64,000 nt of DNA from Alphaproteobacteria bacterium (GCA_016125135.1 WGMJ01000003.1:124001-188000); one strand, 5' to 3'; counted from the first letter of the stretch, positions 43,879-53,316 are shown. The notes: a model not told the origin generated them from the sequence alone. Numbers and translations: made by a program.

Positions 43879-44016
43879 ATGCAGACCCGACAGGATACCG
43901 GCGCGAAACGCCAGCAGGAAAAGACGGATAAAAGAGCCGCAGCCCTGCGCCAGAACCTGATGCGGCGTAAGCAAGCACGAAACGATAAAGAAGAAGAAAA
44001 GGACGACCCTCAATGA
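43879..44016 (+). CDS. Small basic/acidic hypothetical protein, 45 residues
   Basis: A 45-residue reading frame from ATG at 43879 to a TGA that overlaps the dcd start (ATGA). The product starts [20 protein letters not shown], is almost entirely charged, and has a helical Arg/Lys/Ala middle ([15 protein letters not shown]) and an acidic tail. Short proteins of this kind precede dcd or murA in other alphaproteobacteria, from memory. Translational coupling to dcd is the main evidence; there is no clear ribosome site. Function unknown. Confidence 0.65.
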   Translation: MQTRQDTGAKRQQEKTDKRAAALRQNLMRRKQARNDKEEEKDDPQ

Positions 44017-44648
44017 CTGTAGCTGACCCAGCCGAATCATTCACAGCCGCGCGCGCACGCCCCTATGCTGACCATTCAGCACCAGGCATTTTGCCTGACC
44101 ACTGGATCCGCGAGCAATCACTCCGCAACGGGATGATAGAACCGTTTGTCGAGCGTCAGGTGCGCGATAGCGAAAATGGAAAAATTATTTCCTACGGTCT
44201 TTCTTCATACGGTTACGACGCACGCGTAGCTGACGAATTCATGGTGTTTACAAACATTGACAACGCAATTGTTGACCCGAAGAATTTTTCAAAAGACAGC
44301 TTTGTTGAAAAGAAAACAGATATTTGCATTATACCGCCGAATAGCTTTGTACTGGCCCGTACTGTGGAATATTTCCGCATTCCACGCGATGTACTGGTGA
44401 TCTGCCTTGGCAAAAGCACTTATGCGCGTTGTGGTCTAATTGTGAACGTCACCCCGCTTGAACCGGGCTGGGAAGGCCATGTCACACTCGAGATTTCAAA
44501 TACAACACCACTTCCGGCAAAAGTTTACGCCAATGAAGGTGTTGCACAGTTTTTATTTTTTAAAGGCAGCAGTAGCTGCGAGGTAACCTATGCCGACAGA
44601 TCAGGCAAATACATGGGCCAGCGTGGCGTTACTCTCCCCCGTACCTGA
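44013..44648 (+). CDS. dcd: dCTP deaminase
   Basis: Deaminates dCTP to dUTP for thymidylate synthesis. The 211-residue protein has the core [78 protein letters not shown] and a Gly-rich end [12 protein letters not shown]. It carries about 24 extra N-terminal residues before the usual start; the ATG overlaps the small upstream gene. Its end overlaps murA by 59 bases in another frame. Confidence 0.95.
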   Translation: MTVADPAESFTAARARPYADHSAPGILPDHWIREQSLRNGMIEPFVERQVRDSENGKIISYGLSSYGYDARVADEFMVFTNIDNAIVDPKNFSKDSFVEKKTDICIIPPNSFVLARTVEYFRIPRDVLVICLGKSTYARCGLIVNVTPLEPGWEGHVTLEISNTTPLPAKVYANEGVAQFLFFKGSSSCEVTYADRSGKYMGQRGVTLPRT

Positions 44649-45972
44649 TACCCCGCAACAAGTTGAAGTTGATGCGGATGTCCTTGCCAAGGCCTCCGCA
44701 CTTGATGCGTTGCGTGTTGTAGGCGGCAATGCGCTTTATGGCCGCGTAACAATTAGCGGCGCAAAAAACGCTGCCCTGCCACTACTCTGTGCTGCCATCC
44801 TGACACGTGACCCCGTGCAATTTACAAATGTGCCGGTAGGCCTTGCCGACATTAAAACACTCTCCGCCCTTCTTATCAGTTTCGGCGTCACAGTGGGCCT
44901 GCGTTCTGACGGCGTTGCTATCCTCCGTGCCGATAATATCAAATCAACCTCCGCTTCTTATGACCTTGTGCGCAAAATGCGTGCCAGCATTTTAACGCTC
45001 GGCCCAATTCTCGCACGCGAGGGCCACGCAGAAGTGTCACTGCCCGGCGGCTGTGCGATTGGTACACGCCCTGTTGATATCCACCTGGGCGGTTTCGAGA
45101 AAATGGGTGCGAAAATCAGTATTGAAAATGGCTATATCAAAGCAAGTGCCCCGAACGGATTACATGGTGCAAAAGTTGAGCTTCCCTTCCCTTCTGTTGG
45201 TGCAACTGAAAACATTATGATGGCGGCCACACTCGCCAAGGGCAAAACCACAATACAAAATGCCGCGCGCGAACCCGAGATTGTTGCACTTGCCAACTGC
45301 CTGAACAGTATGGGGGCCGCTATCTCCGGCCAAGGGACGGACACAATTTCCATTCAAGGTGTTGAGCAACTACACGGCGCAAGTTTCGAAGTGATCCCTG
45401 ACCGGATTGAAGCTGGAACTTTCATGCTTGCTGTTGCGATGACGGGCGGGAAAATCATACTCGAAAAAGCCGATATCGAGCCGCTGGAATCACTTGTCAC
45501 ACTTCTACAAGAAGCGGGTGTTTCCGTTGAAGAAGAAAACGGTTTTGTTGTTGTAAGCCGCGATCCGGCGAAGCCACTGAAGGGCACTGACATCATGACA
45601 GCCCCCTTCCCCGAATTCCCGACAGATCTGCAAGCGCAATATATGGCGATGCTTGCCTTGTGCGAGGGCGCAGGCATGGTTACCGAAACAGTTTTTGAAA
45701 ACCGTTTTATGCACGTGCCGGAATTGAACCGTATGGGTGCAAATATCCGCATACAGGGGAATTCAGCGATTGTACGTGGTGTTGAGAAGCTCAGCGGCGC
45801 AAATGTAATGGCAACAGATTTGCGCGCATCCGTTGCACTAGTCCTTGCGGGCCTTGTGGCGGACGGCGAGACAACCGTAAACCGCATCTACCATCTCGAC
45901 CGCGGGTATGAAAACCTTGTTGATAAATTTAGAAATCTGGGCGCTGAAGTTGAGCGCGTTAAAGGACAATAA
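44590..45972 (+). CDS. murA: UDP-N-acetylglucosamine 1-carboxyvinyltransferase
   Basis: First committed step of peptidoglycan synthesis, the target of fosfomycin. The 460-residue protein has Lys59 in [11 protein letters not shown], catalytic Cys155 in [16 protein letters not shown] (Cys, so expected to be fosfomycin sensitive) and a full two-domain length. The start at 44590 has a GAGGT site six bases upstream and gives about 38 residues before the usual MurA N-terminus, all encoded inside dcd. A TTG near 44710 would give the standard length. The next gene follows two bases after the stop. Confidence 0.95.
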   Translation: MPTDQANTWASVALLSPVPDTPQQVEVDADVLAKASALDALRVVGGNALYGRVTISGAKNAALPLLCAAILTRDPVQFTNVPVGLADIKTLSALLISFGVTVGLRSDGVAILRADNIKSTSASYDLVRKMRASILTLGPILAREGHAEVSLPGGCAIGTRPVDIHLGGFEKMGAKISIENGYIKASAPNGLHGAKVELPFPSVGATENIMMAATLAKGKTTIQNAAREPEIVALANCLNSMGAAISGQGTDTISIQGVEQLHGASFEVIPDRIEAGTFMLAVAMTGGKIILEKADIEPLESLVTLLQEAGVSVEEENGFVVVSRDPAKPLKGTDIMTAPFPEFPTDLQAQYMAMLALCEGAGMVTETVFENRFMHVPELNRMGANIRIQGNSAIVRGVEKLSGANVMATDLRASVALVLAGLVADGETTVNRIYHLDRGYENLVDKFRNLGAEVERVKGQ

Positions 45973-45974
45973 GC

Positions 45975-46475
45975 ATGAGCGCCGCGCGCGAGCAATTCAA
46001 GATCGCCAGCCTCATAATCGGCGAGTCCGATATCACCATCTCCCCTGACGCACAAAGAGACCAGCAAACATTTATCTATGACCTGCTGCAGAATAATTAC
46101 TTTAAACCGGTCGACATGCCTGCGGGCACTTTCGATGTCTCATTATCCGTGCGTGAGGGACGTTTAGTCTGGGGTATCAAGCACCATGAAACAGGCAAAG
46201 AAGCACCGCAAATTATACAAAGCTTTGGCGGCTATAGAAAACTATTGAAGGACTATCTTGCCATTGTTGCCGCTTATAATGACGCCGTTCGTAATGCAAC
46301 ACCCACACAGGTAGAGGCTATTGATATGGGTCGCCGCGGGCTGCACAATGAAGGGGCCGACATGGTACAAAGCCGCCTTGAGGGCAAAGTAGAAACCGAC
46401 CATGAAACGGCCCGTCTACTCTTCTCGATTATCACAGGGTTTTATAGCAGCTCTATAAAAAGTCCTTGTATATAG
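45975..46475 (+). CDS. UPF0262 family protein
   Basis: A 166-residue conserved alphaproteobacterial protein of unknown function. It shows the blocks ERDQ-like QRDQQTFIYDLLQNNYF, GTFDVSLSVREGRLVW, FGGYRKLLKDYLAIVAAYNDAVR and MGRRGLHNEGADMVQSRLEGKVETDHETARLLFSIIT. It typically sits near infA and maf, as here. The hisD and phosphotyrosine phosphatase genes often found beside it are absent. It starts two bases after murA. Confidence 0.88.
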   Translation: MSAAREQFKIASLIIGESDITISPDAQRDQQTFIYDLLQNNYFKPVDMPAGTFDVSLSVREGRLVWGIKHHETGKEAPQIIQSFGGYRKLLKDYLAIVAAYNDAVRNATPTQVEAIDMGRRGLHNEGADMVQSRLEGKVETDHETARLLFSIITGFYSSSIKSPCI

Positions 46476-46535
46476 GGAAAAATCGGGCACAGCGCCCCTT
46501 GCCATTTAACCCTACTTCAATTAAAAGTGTCCCCC

Positions 46536-46754
46536 ATGGCTAAAGAAGATTTAATCGAGTTCAAAGGCATCGTAACGGAAGTTCTCCCGAACACTATGTT
46601 CCGCGTCAAACTGGAGAACGATCACGAAATACTGGCGCACACAGCTGGTAAAATGCGCAAGAACCGCATTCGTGTTATGCAAGGTGATAAGGTGGTTGTT
46701 GAGATGACGCCTTATGATCTGACAAAAGGCCGTATTATTTTCCGTGAGAAATAA
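46536..46754 (+). CDS. infA: Translation initiation factor IF-1
   Basis: A 72-residue OB-fold protein binding the 30S A site. The ATG at 46536 gives the standard [19 protein letters not shown] start and length; an in-frame GTG at 46527 would add three residues. The conserved [44 protein letters not shown] region is intact. Its end overlaps maf by 11 bases. Confidence 0.98.
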   Translation: MAKEDLIEFKGIVTEVLPNTMFRVKLENDHEILAHTAGKMRKNRIRVMQGDKVVVEMTPYDLTKGRIIFREK

Positions 46755-47313
46755 TATCATACTCGCTTCGGCTTCACCGCGGCGCGTTGATTTGCTGCAG
46801 CAAATCGGCATTACCCCGGCCGAAATTACACCAGCCGACATTAATGAAGAGCCTTTAAAGAGTGAACTGCCGGGGAAGCTTGCCCTGCGCTTGGCGGAAA
46901 GCAAGGCGCGTAAAGTTGCCGAGAGTAAAAAAGATGCGCTTATACTGGCGGCAGACACTGTTGTTGCTTGCGGCCGCCGGTTACTACCAAAAGCCGAAAC
47001 AGAAGAAGAGGCACGCACTTGCTTGCAAATACTTTCTGGTCGTCGCCACAAGATTTATGGTGGCATCTGCCTGATTACGCCTGCAGGTAAAATCCGCACA
47101 CGCCTGAGCGTCACAAGCGTTCAATTCAAGCGGCTGAACAAAGACGAGATTGAAGCCTATATTACATCGCGCGAATGGCAAGGAAAGGCGGGAGGCTACG
47201 GAATACAAGGTTTTGCCGATGCTTTTGTTAAATCCATCCATGGCTCTTATTCAAATGTGGTAGGTTTGTGTCTATATGATACAATGGCACTGTTGAATTC
47301 TGAAAAGGCCTGA
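46744..47313 (+). CDS. maf: Maf family nucleoside-triphosphate pyrophosphatase
   Basis: A 189-residue house-cleaning enzyme that hydrolyses non-canonical or canonical NTPs (dTTP/UTP type in many Maf proteins). It shows [17 protein letters not shown] at the start, [42 protein letters not shown], and the C-terminal [38 protein letters not shown] start at 46744 overlaps infA. rng begins seven bases later. Confidence 0.93.
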   Translation: MRNNIILASASPRRVDLLQQIGITPAEITPADINEEPLKSELPGKLALRLAESKARKVAESKKDALILAADTVVACGRRLLPKAETEEEARTCLQILSGRRHKIYGGICLITPAGKIRTRLSVTSVQFKRLNKDEIEAYITSREWQGKAGGYGIQGFADAFVKSIHGSYSNVVGLCLYDTMALLNSEKA

Positions 47314-47319
47314 TTTTCT

Positions 47320-48579
47320 TTGCATATCCTGATAGACGATATCGAACAGCATTTATGGGTTGCCGCCGTTGATAAAGGCCGGCTGCAAGGGCTGGAGATT
47401 GACCCTGTGAACGAACTTGTCCGTTGGGGTTCGGTTTATTGGGGGCGCGTCGAGCGGATTGATAAAGCCCTTGATGCTGCTTTCATTAACCTTGATGGCG
47501 ACCAGTTTGGGCTATTGAATAATGCCGATGCATTTCTAATCGATTCAAAGGGCCAGCCCGTAAAAGACACGGGCGATACGGCAATTGGCAAAAAGCTGAA
47601 GCCGGGTGCGTTCGTTCTTGTCCAGACCAAAGAAGGTAAAATCGCGCCCCTTGATGGCGATGAAAACTTCGAAGATATCGACCTGCCTGATAAACACCCG
47701 CGCCTTTCCATGAATATTACTATGCCGGGGCGTTTTCTGGTTTATGCACCGTTTGAAAAGGGCCACCGTGTTTCGCAGCGCATCCGCGAGAAAACATTAC
47801 GCAAGCGGCTGGAACAATTGCTAAACGCCACAGGCCTGAGTGATGGGTTTATTCTACGCGCCTCTGGCGTAGATACACAAAATGATGTGCTGATCCGTGA
47901 AAGCAAAATACTGCAAGCCATGTGGGGGCAGATACAAAAATTTTCGGAAGGTGCCGACCCACAACTCATTATGCTGGGGCCTGACGCCTTACAGCGCATG
48001 CTCAGCGATCAGGCCATGCAAACCATCACACGCATTGACGGCGCCGATGCTGATCTGGCAGCACTGGCCGAAGAATGGTGCGATTTATTCGCCCCCGAAC
48101 TATTGGCTAAAATAAAATTCCAGCTAAGCGCCGTTGATAGCAAACGTGTCCGCCCGAGCCTTGATTTCCTTTCCGACCACGACCTGATGAGCCAGATCGA
48201 AAGCCTGCTCTCGCCTTATGTACTGATGGAAGGCGGCGCGAATATTATTTTGCAACAGACTGCGGCGCTACTCGCCGTTGATATAAACCGCGGTGCTGAC
48301 AAACGCAGCTCACTGGCTATTAATACAGATGCTGTTAAAGAAATTGGCCGGCAAATGCGCCTGCGCAACGTTGGTGGCGCTGTTCTCGTTGATTTCCTGA
48401 AAATGAAATCAAAAAAAGAGGAAGCCAGTCTACTGGAAGCACTCAACGATATGACAGATCTTGACCCCTGCACCGTGCAAATTCATGGCTTTACCAAGCT
48501 CGGCATGGTTGAGCTAACCCGCCAGCGCCGCACCCCGGCCCTGATTACGCGTCTCGAAAACTTATTAGAGTTTGAATAG
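47320..48579 (+). CDS. rng: Ribonuclease E/G family endoribonuclease
   Basis: A 419-residue RNase G-type protein that processes 16S rRNA and mRNA 5' ends. The S1-like region (VNELVRWGSVYWGRVERIDKALDAAFINLDGDQFGLL) is followed by the catalytic DNase I-like core with LAVDINRGADKRSS (Mg-binding Asp) and GGAVLVDFLKMKSKKEE. The only upstream start in frame is a TTG at 47320, since a stop (TGA 47311) lies just before. yacG, often next to it, is absent. It ends one base before the convergent small gene. Confidence 0.92.
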   Translation: MHILIDDIEQHLWVAAVDKGRLQGLEIDPVNELVRWGSVYWGRVERIDKALDAAFINLDGDQFGLLNNADAFLIDSKGQPVKDTGDTAIGKKLKPGAFVLVQTKEGKIAPLDGDENFEDIDLPDKHPRLSMNITMPGRFLVYAPFEKGHRVSQRIREKTLRKRLEQLLNATGLSDGFILRASGVDTQNDVLIRESKILQAMWGQIQKFSEGADPQLIMLGPDALQRMLSDQAMQTITRIDGADADLAALAEEWCDLFAPELLAKIKFQLSAVDSKRVRPSLDFLSDHDLMSQIESLLSPYVLMEGGANIILQQTAALLAVDINRGADKRSSLAINTDAVKEIGRQMRLRNVGGAVLVDFLKMKSKKEEASLLEALNDMTDLDPCTVQIHGFTKLGMVELTRQRRTPALITRLENLLEFE

Positions 48580-48798
48580 CTATCTCAAAACAAGCGTTGT
48601 GCCGGAGCCTGCAATGCTCTCTAGACTAAAACGGACTCTCTCGCCCGCCTGCAGTTTTTTAGTACCGTTATAATCAAATTCCGTTCTGCCAAGAAGAAAT
48701 CTACTTATAGGACCCGCAGTTACTTTTGTACCGTCTTGATTAGCCACGCCATTAAACGTAGAAACTCCATAAGCACTCCAGCGCTGAAACATAGCCAT
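48580..48798 (-). CDS. Small hypothetical protein, 72 residues
   Basis: A 72-residue protein with a strong GAGGTGATAA-ATG start region, which supports expression. It is Gly- and Val-rich, likely a small beta barrel; the second half (KLQAGERVRFSLESIAGSG) loosely recalls the end of a cold-shock domain, but the RNA-binding motifs are absent. No neighbour on the same strand. It ends one base from the rng stop (convergent). Confidence 0.58.
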   Translation of the reverse strand: MAMFQRWSAYGVSTFNGVANQDGTKVTAGPISRFLLGRTEFDYNGTKKLQAGERVRFSLESIAGSGTTLVLR

Positions 48799-48915
48799 TT
48801 ATCACCTCGCTTGTTGGGTTCTTTTTTGTAGGCCCCATTTTAAGTTATGTCAAGAAAAAGATGCTGGACAGGATTTATGCAATTCATTAACAGTAAACAG
48901 CTTGAATAAAGCCAT

Positions 48916-48991
48916 GCCCAGGTAGCTCAGTCGGTAGAGCAAGGGATTGAAAATCCCTGTGTCGGCGGTTCGATTCCGTCCCTGGGCACCA
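48916..48991 (+). tRNA. tRNA-Phe (GAA anticodon)
   Basis: A full cloverleaf: acceptor GCCCAGG/CCTGGGC, D arm TAGCTCAGTCGGTAGAG, anticodon stem-loop AGGGA-TTGAAAA-TCCCT giving GAA, T arm CGGCGGTTCGATTCCGTC, and an encoded CCA. Confidence 0.97.
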
Positions 48992-49014
48992 TTTTAAATT
49001 TCATTCCAATTGAT

Positions 49015-49599
49015 TTATATATCCCGTGGCGGACCGTGAATACCAACGGGCCATTGCTGTAGCCAGCGCGCAAAGGTTTTTATTGTTTTTGTGTCTTCTA
49101 TAATTCTATGACCGCGCCGGTTCTCTGGTAGGGCAACGGGCGTACTTTGCAGCGAGCGTGGTAATATCGGTGCATTCGCGCCAAAATACCAGAATGTGCT
49201 TGCAGCCACAGTAAATGGGCTTTTCAAATCACGTGCAATTGCTTCCTCCTTGCCGTAATGCGCTGCGTTATGAAACGCAATTTGTAAATCATCGCCAGTA
49301 CCCTGAAAGAAATTATCGCCTTTACGGTCACGATCAGGCTTCTTGCATTGAAAGCGCGAGTCATTGAAATATTCCGAAAATGGAATTTTTTCTTCAACCT
49401 GCATCACATAAATAACATTATTCGACTCATGCGGCGCAATAGACATACCGATAATCCAGTCATGCCCGATTGTTGCGGCTTTACGTACAAGCGGCTTGCA
49501 AACGCCGAGCGTACAAACATCCCCCGTTACATTCGGCGCAAGGCCGTTATCGGAAGCGACAACATATGAAATAAGCCTGTCGGGCGTGTAGAGTTTCAT
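49015..49599 (-). CDS. Nucleotide modification associated domain 2 (Nmad2) protein
   Basis: A 194-residue protein matching the Nmad2 family: ISYVVASDNGLAPNVTGDVCTLGVCKPLVRKAA, GHDWIIGMSIAP, NVIYVMQVEEKIPFSEYFNDSRFQCKKPD, then GDNFFQ and FWYFGANAPILP. Nmad families were predicted from phage and defence-like gene clusters linked to DNA base modification; no biochemical activity is established to my knowledge. It overlaps its upstream partner gene by four bases. It lies beside a tRNA gene, a frequent site of accessory genes. No modification enzymes are adjacent. Confidence 0.72.
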   Translation of the reverse strand: MKLYTPDRLISYVVASDNGLAPNVTGDVCTLGVCKPLVRKAATIGHDWIIGMSIAPHESNNVIYVMQVEEKIPFSEYFNDSRFQCKKPDRDRKGDNFFQGTGDDLQIAFHNAAHYGKEEAIARDLKSPFTVAASTFWYFGANAPILPRSLQSTPVALPENRRGHRIIEDTKTIKTFARWLQQWPVGIHGPPRDI

Positions 49600-49937
49600 C
49601 CGCGAAGCGGCACAGGAAAGCGTAGATTAGCAAGTGTATCGAGTGTATCAGTATAAAACCCTGCAACGTCCTCGCGCGGATCTTGCTGCCAACAATTGAA
49701 CCCTGTATTAGCACGGCGAACCAGTTCATTCCGTCGCGATATACACGTATCACGGAACTTTGCGGCATCAATAGAAAGTGCTGCCCAACGGCCTTGGGCT
49801 GCAAGTTGCGCAAGTTGCGTTACTGTTTGAACGTGTGGCAAAAACTCGCCACCTTTGCGAACGCCCATATGGCGTGCGGCCATAGAGAAGCTATCTCCTA
49901 TGCCAATAAGAGCCTTAACGATTTCTGTTTTTTCCAT
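49596..49937 (-). CDS. Hypothetical partner of the Nmad2 protein
   Basis: A 113-residue soluble, helical protein of unknown family. Its stop overlaps the Nmad2 start (ATGA), so the two are translationally coupled. The sequence has a repeated-looking VTQLAQLAAQGRW region and a GFYTDTLDTLANL tail. No signal peptide or membrane segment. It is preceded by cysS on the same strand 42 bases away. The ATG has no clear ribosome site. Confidence 0.62.
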   Translation of the reverse strand: MEKTEIVKALIGIGDSFSMAARHMGVRKGGEFLPHVQTVTQLAQLAAQGRWAALSIDAAKFRDTCISRRNELVRRANTGFNCWQQDPREDVAGFYTDTLDTLANLRFPVPLRG

Positions 49938-49979
49938 AGAAAATTTATAGCGCGCTCAAAAAGGCCGAGTCAAACATAT

Positions 49980-51359
49980 TTAGGCGGCACGCCATTTCGC
50001 CCCTTGAGCGGTATCCTCGATAACAATACCCTTTTCTGCCAGAAAATCGCGGATTTCATCGGAACGCTTGAAGTTTTTGTCCGCACGCGCCTGTTTCCGC
50101 TCGGCCAGCAAAACCTCGATCTCGGCCTCATCCAAAGCCAGCTCTTTTTTGCCACCAGCCAGCCATGCTGCGGGGTCTTGCTGTAAAATACCAAGCAGCA
50201 AACCCGCTGCCTTTAGCTGCGCGGCCAAAGCGGGCGCTTTGGTTTTTTCCAGCTCTTTAGCAAGCGCATGAATTGCCGCCATGGCTTTGGGTACATTCAT
50301 GTCATCAAGGAGCGCTTCATAAATTTCACTATTCAGCGCAACCTTATCTTCTGCAGGGGGTGTGTCGGCAAGCAATGCATAAAATTTGGTCAGCGTTTTT
50401 TCGGCTTGTGCTAGCCCGTCCATTGTCCAGTCAAGTGGCTGACGGTAATGCGCGCCCATTAGCGCGAAGCGGATCGACTCGCCGCGCATGCCCTGTTCCA
50501 ACAAGTGATGAACCAGCGTAACATTGCCAAGAGATTTTGACATTTTCTCGCCCTCAACCGTTACAAACCCGTTATGCACCCAGCAGTTGGCAAAAGAGGC
50601 GAGGTCATATTGTTTATGCGCACAGCAACTTTGTGCAATTTCATTTTCATGATGCGGAAATTTCAAATCAGCGCCGCCACCATGGATATCAAAAGGCAGA
50701 CCCAAATGTTCTTCTGCCATTGCCGAACATTCAATATGCCAGCCCGGCCGGCCCCGACCATAAGGCGATCCCCAACCCGGCTCTTCATCTGTTGAAGGTT
50801 TCCACAAAACAAAATCGGCGGGATCGCGCTTATGTGACGCCACCTCTACACGCGCACCGGCTATCTGGTCATCACGACTGCGACCCGAAAGCCCGCCATA
50901 ATTATCAAACGATGATACGCTGAACAATACCTCACCCTCTTTAGTGGCGTAGGCATGACCGTTATCAATCAGTTTGTGAATAAGGGAAAGCATTTGCGGG
51001 ATATGCCCCGTTGCATGCGGCTGGATATCCGGTGGCAAAATATTCAATGCGCCCATATCTTCGTTATAGGCTTCTGTATATTTTTTTGTGATGACGTTTA
51101 TCGGCTGACCTGTGTCACGCGCCGCTGTAATAATTTTATCTTCGATATCGGTGATATTCGATGCATATGTCACTTTTGGATAGAGCGTGCGTAGAAGGCG
51201 CGCAAGAATATCGAACACAACCGCCATACGCGCATTGCCAATGTGAGCATAATCGTAAACTGTAGGGCCGCAGGCATAGAGCCGGACATTTGCTTTGTCG
51301 AGCGGCTCGAAAGCCTCTTTTTTACGGGTTAAGGAATTGTAAATATTTAACTGTGCCAT
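49980..51359 (-). CDS. cysS: Cysteinyl-tRNA synthetase
   Basis: A 459-residue class I synthetase. Zinc and active-site motifs are visible: LYACGPTVYDYAHIGNARM (HIGN), GWHIECSAMAEEHLGLPFDIHGGGADLKFPHHENE and KMSKSLGN. The C-terminal anticodon-binding part is present. The start at 51359 (MAQLNIYNSLTRKKEAF) matches the usual N-terminus; six further codons are open upstream. The Nmad2 pair follows on the same strand. Confidence 0.97.
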   Translation of the reverse strand: MAQLNIYNSLTRKKEAFEPLDKANVRLYACGPTVYDYAHIGNARMAVVFDILARLLRTLYPKVTYASNITDIEDKIITAARDTGQPINVITKKYTEAYNEDMGALNILPPDIQPHATGHIPQMLSLIHKLIDNGHAYATKEGEVLFSVSSFDNYGGLSGRSRDDQIAGARVEVASHKRDPADFVLWKPSTDEEPGWGSPYGRGRPGWHIECSAMAEEHLGLPFDIHGGGADLKFPHHENEIAQSCCAHKQYDLASFANCWVHNGFVTVEGEKMSKSLGNVTLVHHLLEQGMRGESIRFALMGAHYRQPLDWTMDGLAQAEKTLTKFYALLADTPPAEDKVALNSEIYEALLDDMNVPKAMAAIHALAKELEKTKAPALAAQLKAAGLLLGILQQDPAAWLAGGKKELALDEAEIEVLLAERKQARADKNFKRSDEIRDFLAEKGIVIEDTAQGAKWRAA

Positions 51360-51510
51360 GCTTTTTTTGTACCGCAAATGCCTGATAAAACAAAGAAAAT
51401 TCTTACCCCGCCCATGGCCGGAATAATATATAAAATTTTAGCAAAATTTTAAGTGTAACCATCATAAAATTAATACGGGAGATAGGAGGGTCGCACAGAC
51501 CTTTTCGACA

Positions 51511-53316
51511 ATGCGTAACACACACACCACCACCTCAAGCCTTCCGGCAGTTATTCAGCCTGCGGGCGAAACAACGAAAAAAGCCAGTCTAATACTCGAG
51601 CGTAAAGCAAAGGGGCAGGGGCGCATCTTGTGGCGGCTGTTTTTCCTGCTAACAACCGTTCAGATTGTTGCAAATTATTTTTTACTTGAAGCGATACTTT
51701 ACAGTCAGGGCATCGAGATTGTTAGAAATTCATTCTCCTATTATTCGCTCTGTGCACTCTTCGCAATTGGTTCAACAGCCATTGTAAACTATTTCGTGAA
51801 GCTGTGGCTTGTTGACCCTCTACAACTTATCAAGAAAAACTTTGCTGAAGCCTCCCTGAACCCTGAGACACACGCCTTCCCCCTTGTTGCTGTGAGTGGT
51901 ACAGATGAAATCGCGCAGACAGTTTCAGCAGCACAAGCCATGCTGAAACGCCATGCTGAAAACCTGATGCGGGTGAAAGCTTCTGCCGAAGAAGAGATCC
52001 AGAAGATTTCTCACTATGACCCACTTACCAGCCTGCCAAACCGCTTGCTGTTCGTACAAAAAATGCACGAGATGATTGAAGCGGGTCATAACGTAGATGG
52101 TACGCAGCGCCGTTTTGCACTTGTTGCGGTTGATCTTGATAACTTCCAGGACATCAACGATAGCGTAGGCCACCATATTGGTGATATTGTTTTGAAGATT
52201 GTTGCGAAACGTCTGAAAACGTCTCTCCCCGCCTCCGCTTTGATTGCGCGCACAGGTGAGGATGAATTCCTTGTATTCTTGCCTTTGAAAGATGGTGCTT
52301 ATACCGCGCGTGATGTGGGTGACAAGGTTCGTCACCTTATCAGGCACGAGCCTGCCAAGATTTACGGTGAAAACTTCCCGCTACGTGCCTCTATTGGTAT
52401 TTCAAAATTCCCTGATGATGGTTTAAGCCCTGAGCAGGTTTTGAAAAACGCATCACTGGCCCTGAACCGCGCCAAGCAGGATGGCCGCGATACAGTGCGT
52501 GAATATCTGGAAGATTTCGACAAAGCGCTTGCGCAGCGTTTACAAATTTTGCGCGATCTGCGCGAAGCGCTTGAAAACAATAAGCTGATGCTGCGCTTCC
52601 AACCACAGATAAATCTGAATACAGGTAAAATATACGGCGCTGAAGCATTGCTGGCGTGGTTCCATACCGATGCCAAAACAGGCGAGAAGAAAATGATCCC
52701 CCCTGATACATTTATTCCACTAGCAGAGCAGTCTGGCTTGATTGTACCATTGGGTGAATGGGTACTGCGCAAAGCTTGTGAAACCGCCAAGGAATGGGAG
52801 AAACAAGGGCTTGACTGGCGCGTGGCCGTAAATGTTTCGGGTGTTCAGTTCCACCAGAGTGACCTTGTCGCGCTTACACGGGAAGTGCTGGCTGAAACAG
52901 GCCTTGCACCGCATAAACTAGAGCTTGAGGTTACAGAAAGCGCTTTCATGAGTGATATTGATGTTGCCATTGAAACGCTCAAGTCACTCAAATCACTGGG
53001 CGTTGATCTTGCAATTGATGATTTCGGGACGGGCTATTCATCCCTCTCTTACCTGCGCCGCTTCCCGGTTGACCGTTTAAAGATCGACAAAACATTTATT
53101 CTGGACGCACTCAAGGATGACGACGATGCCGTTATCGCCAAAACAATTATTGCACTAGGCCACTCGCTCGGCGTTCTTGTGCTGGCGGAAGGCGTTGAAA
53201 CAAAAGAGCATGAGACATTCCTGAAAGAACAAGGCTGCGATGAAGCGCAGGGCTATTACTATGCGCGCCCGATGCTGCTGGAAGATCTGCTGCAATTCGC
53301 GGCAGAGAAAATTTAA
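51511..53316 (+). CDS. GGDEF-EAL protein, probable c-di-GMP phosphodiesterase
   Basis: A 601-residue inner membrane protein with two membrane helices (about 41-61 and 76-96), a HAMP-like linker, a GGDEF domain (about 170-330) and an EAL domain (about 345-600). The GGDEF signature is GEDEF (249-253) and no RxxD inhibitory site precedes it, so cyclase activity is doubtful. The EAL motif (AEALLAW, 378-380) and DDFGTGYSSLSYLRRFPVDRLKIDKTFI are intact, suggesting it degrades c-di-GMP. Its end overlaps the convergent FAD gene by four bases. Confidence 0.9.
   Translation: MRNTHTTTSSLPAVIQPAGETTKKASLILERKAKGQGRILWRLFFLLTTVQIVANYFLLEAILYSQGIEIVRNSFSYYSLCALFAIGSTAIVNYFVKLWLVDPLQLIKKNFAEASLNPETHAFPLVAVSGTDEIAQTVSAAQAMLKRHAENLMRVKASAEEEIQKISHYDPLTSLPNRLLFVQKMHEMIEAGHNVDGTQRRFALVAVDLDNFQDINDSVGHHIGDIVLKIVAKRLKTSLPASALIARTGEDEFLVFLPLKDGAYTARDVGDKVRHLIRHEPAKIYGENFPLRASIGISKFPDDGLSPEQVLKNASLALNRAKQDGRDTVREYLEDFDKALAQRLQILRDLREALENNKLMLRFQPQINLNTGKIYGAEALLAWFHTDAKTGEKKMIPPDTFIPLAEQSGLIVPLGEWVLRKACETAKEWEKQGLDWRVAVNVSGVQFHQSDLVALTREVLAETGLAPHKLELEVTESAFMSDIDVAIETLKSLKSLGVDLAIDDFGTGYSSLSYLRRFPVDRLKIDKTFILDALKDDDDAVIAKTIIALGHSLGVLVLAEGVETKEHETFLKEQGCDEAQGYYYARPMLLEDLLQFAAEKI

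Noticed and set aside
51420-51460. Repeated AAAATTTTA blocks upstream of the GGDEF-EAL gene
   Set aside because: AT-rich promoter-like sequence only; it does not fit a c-di-GMP riboswitch, which would need conserved stems that are not present.
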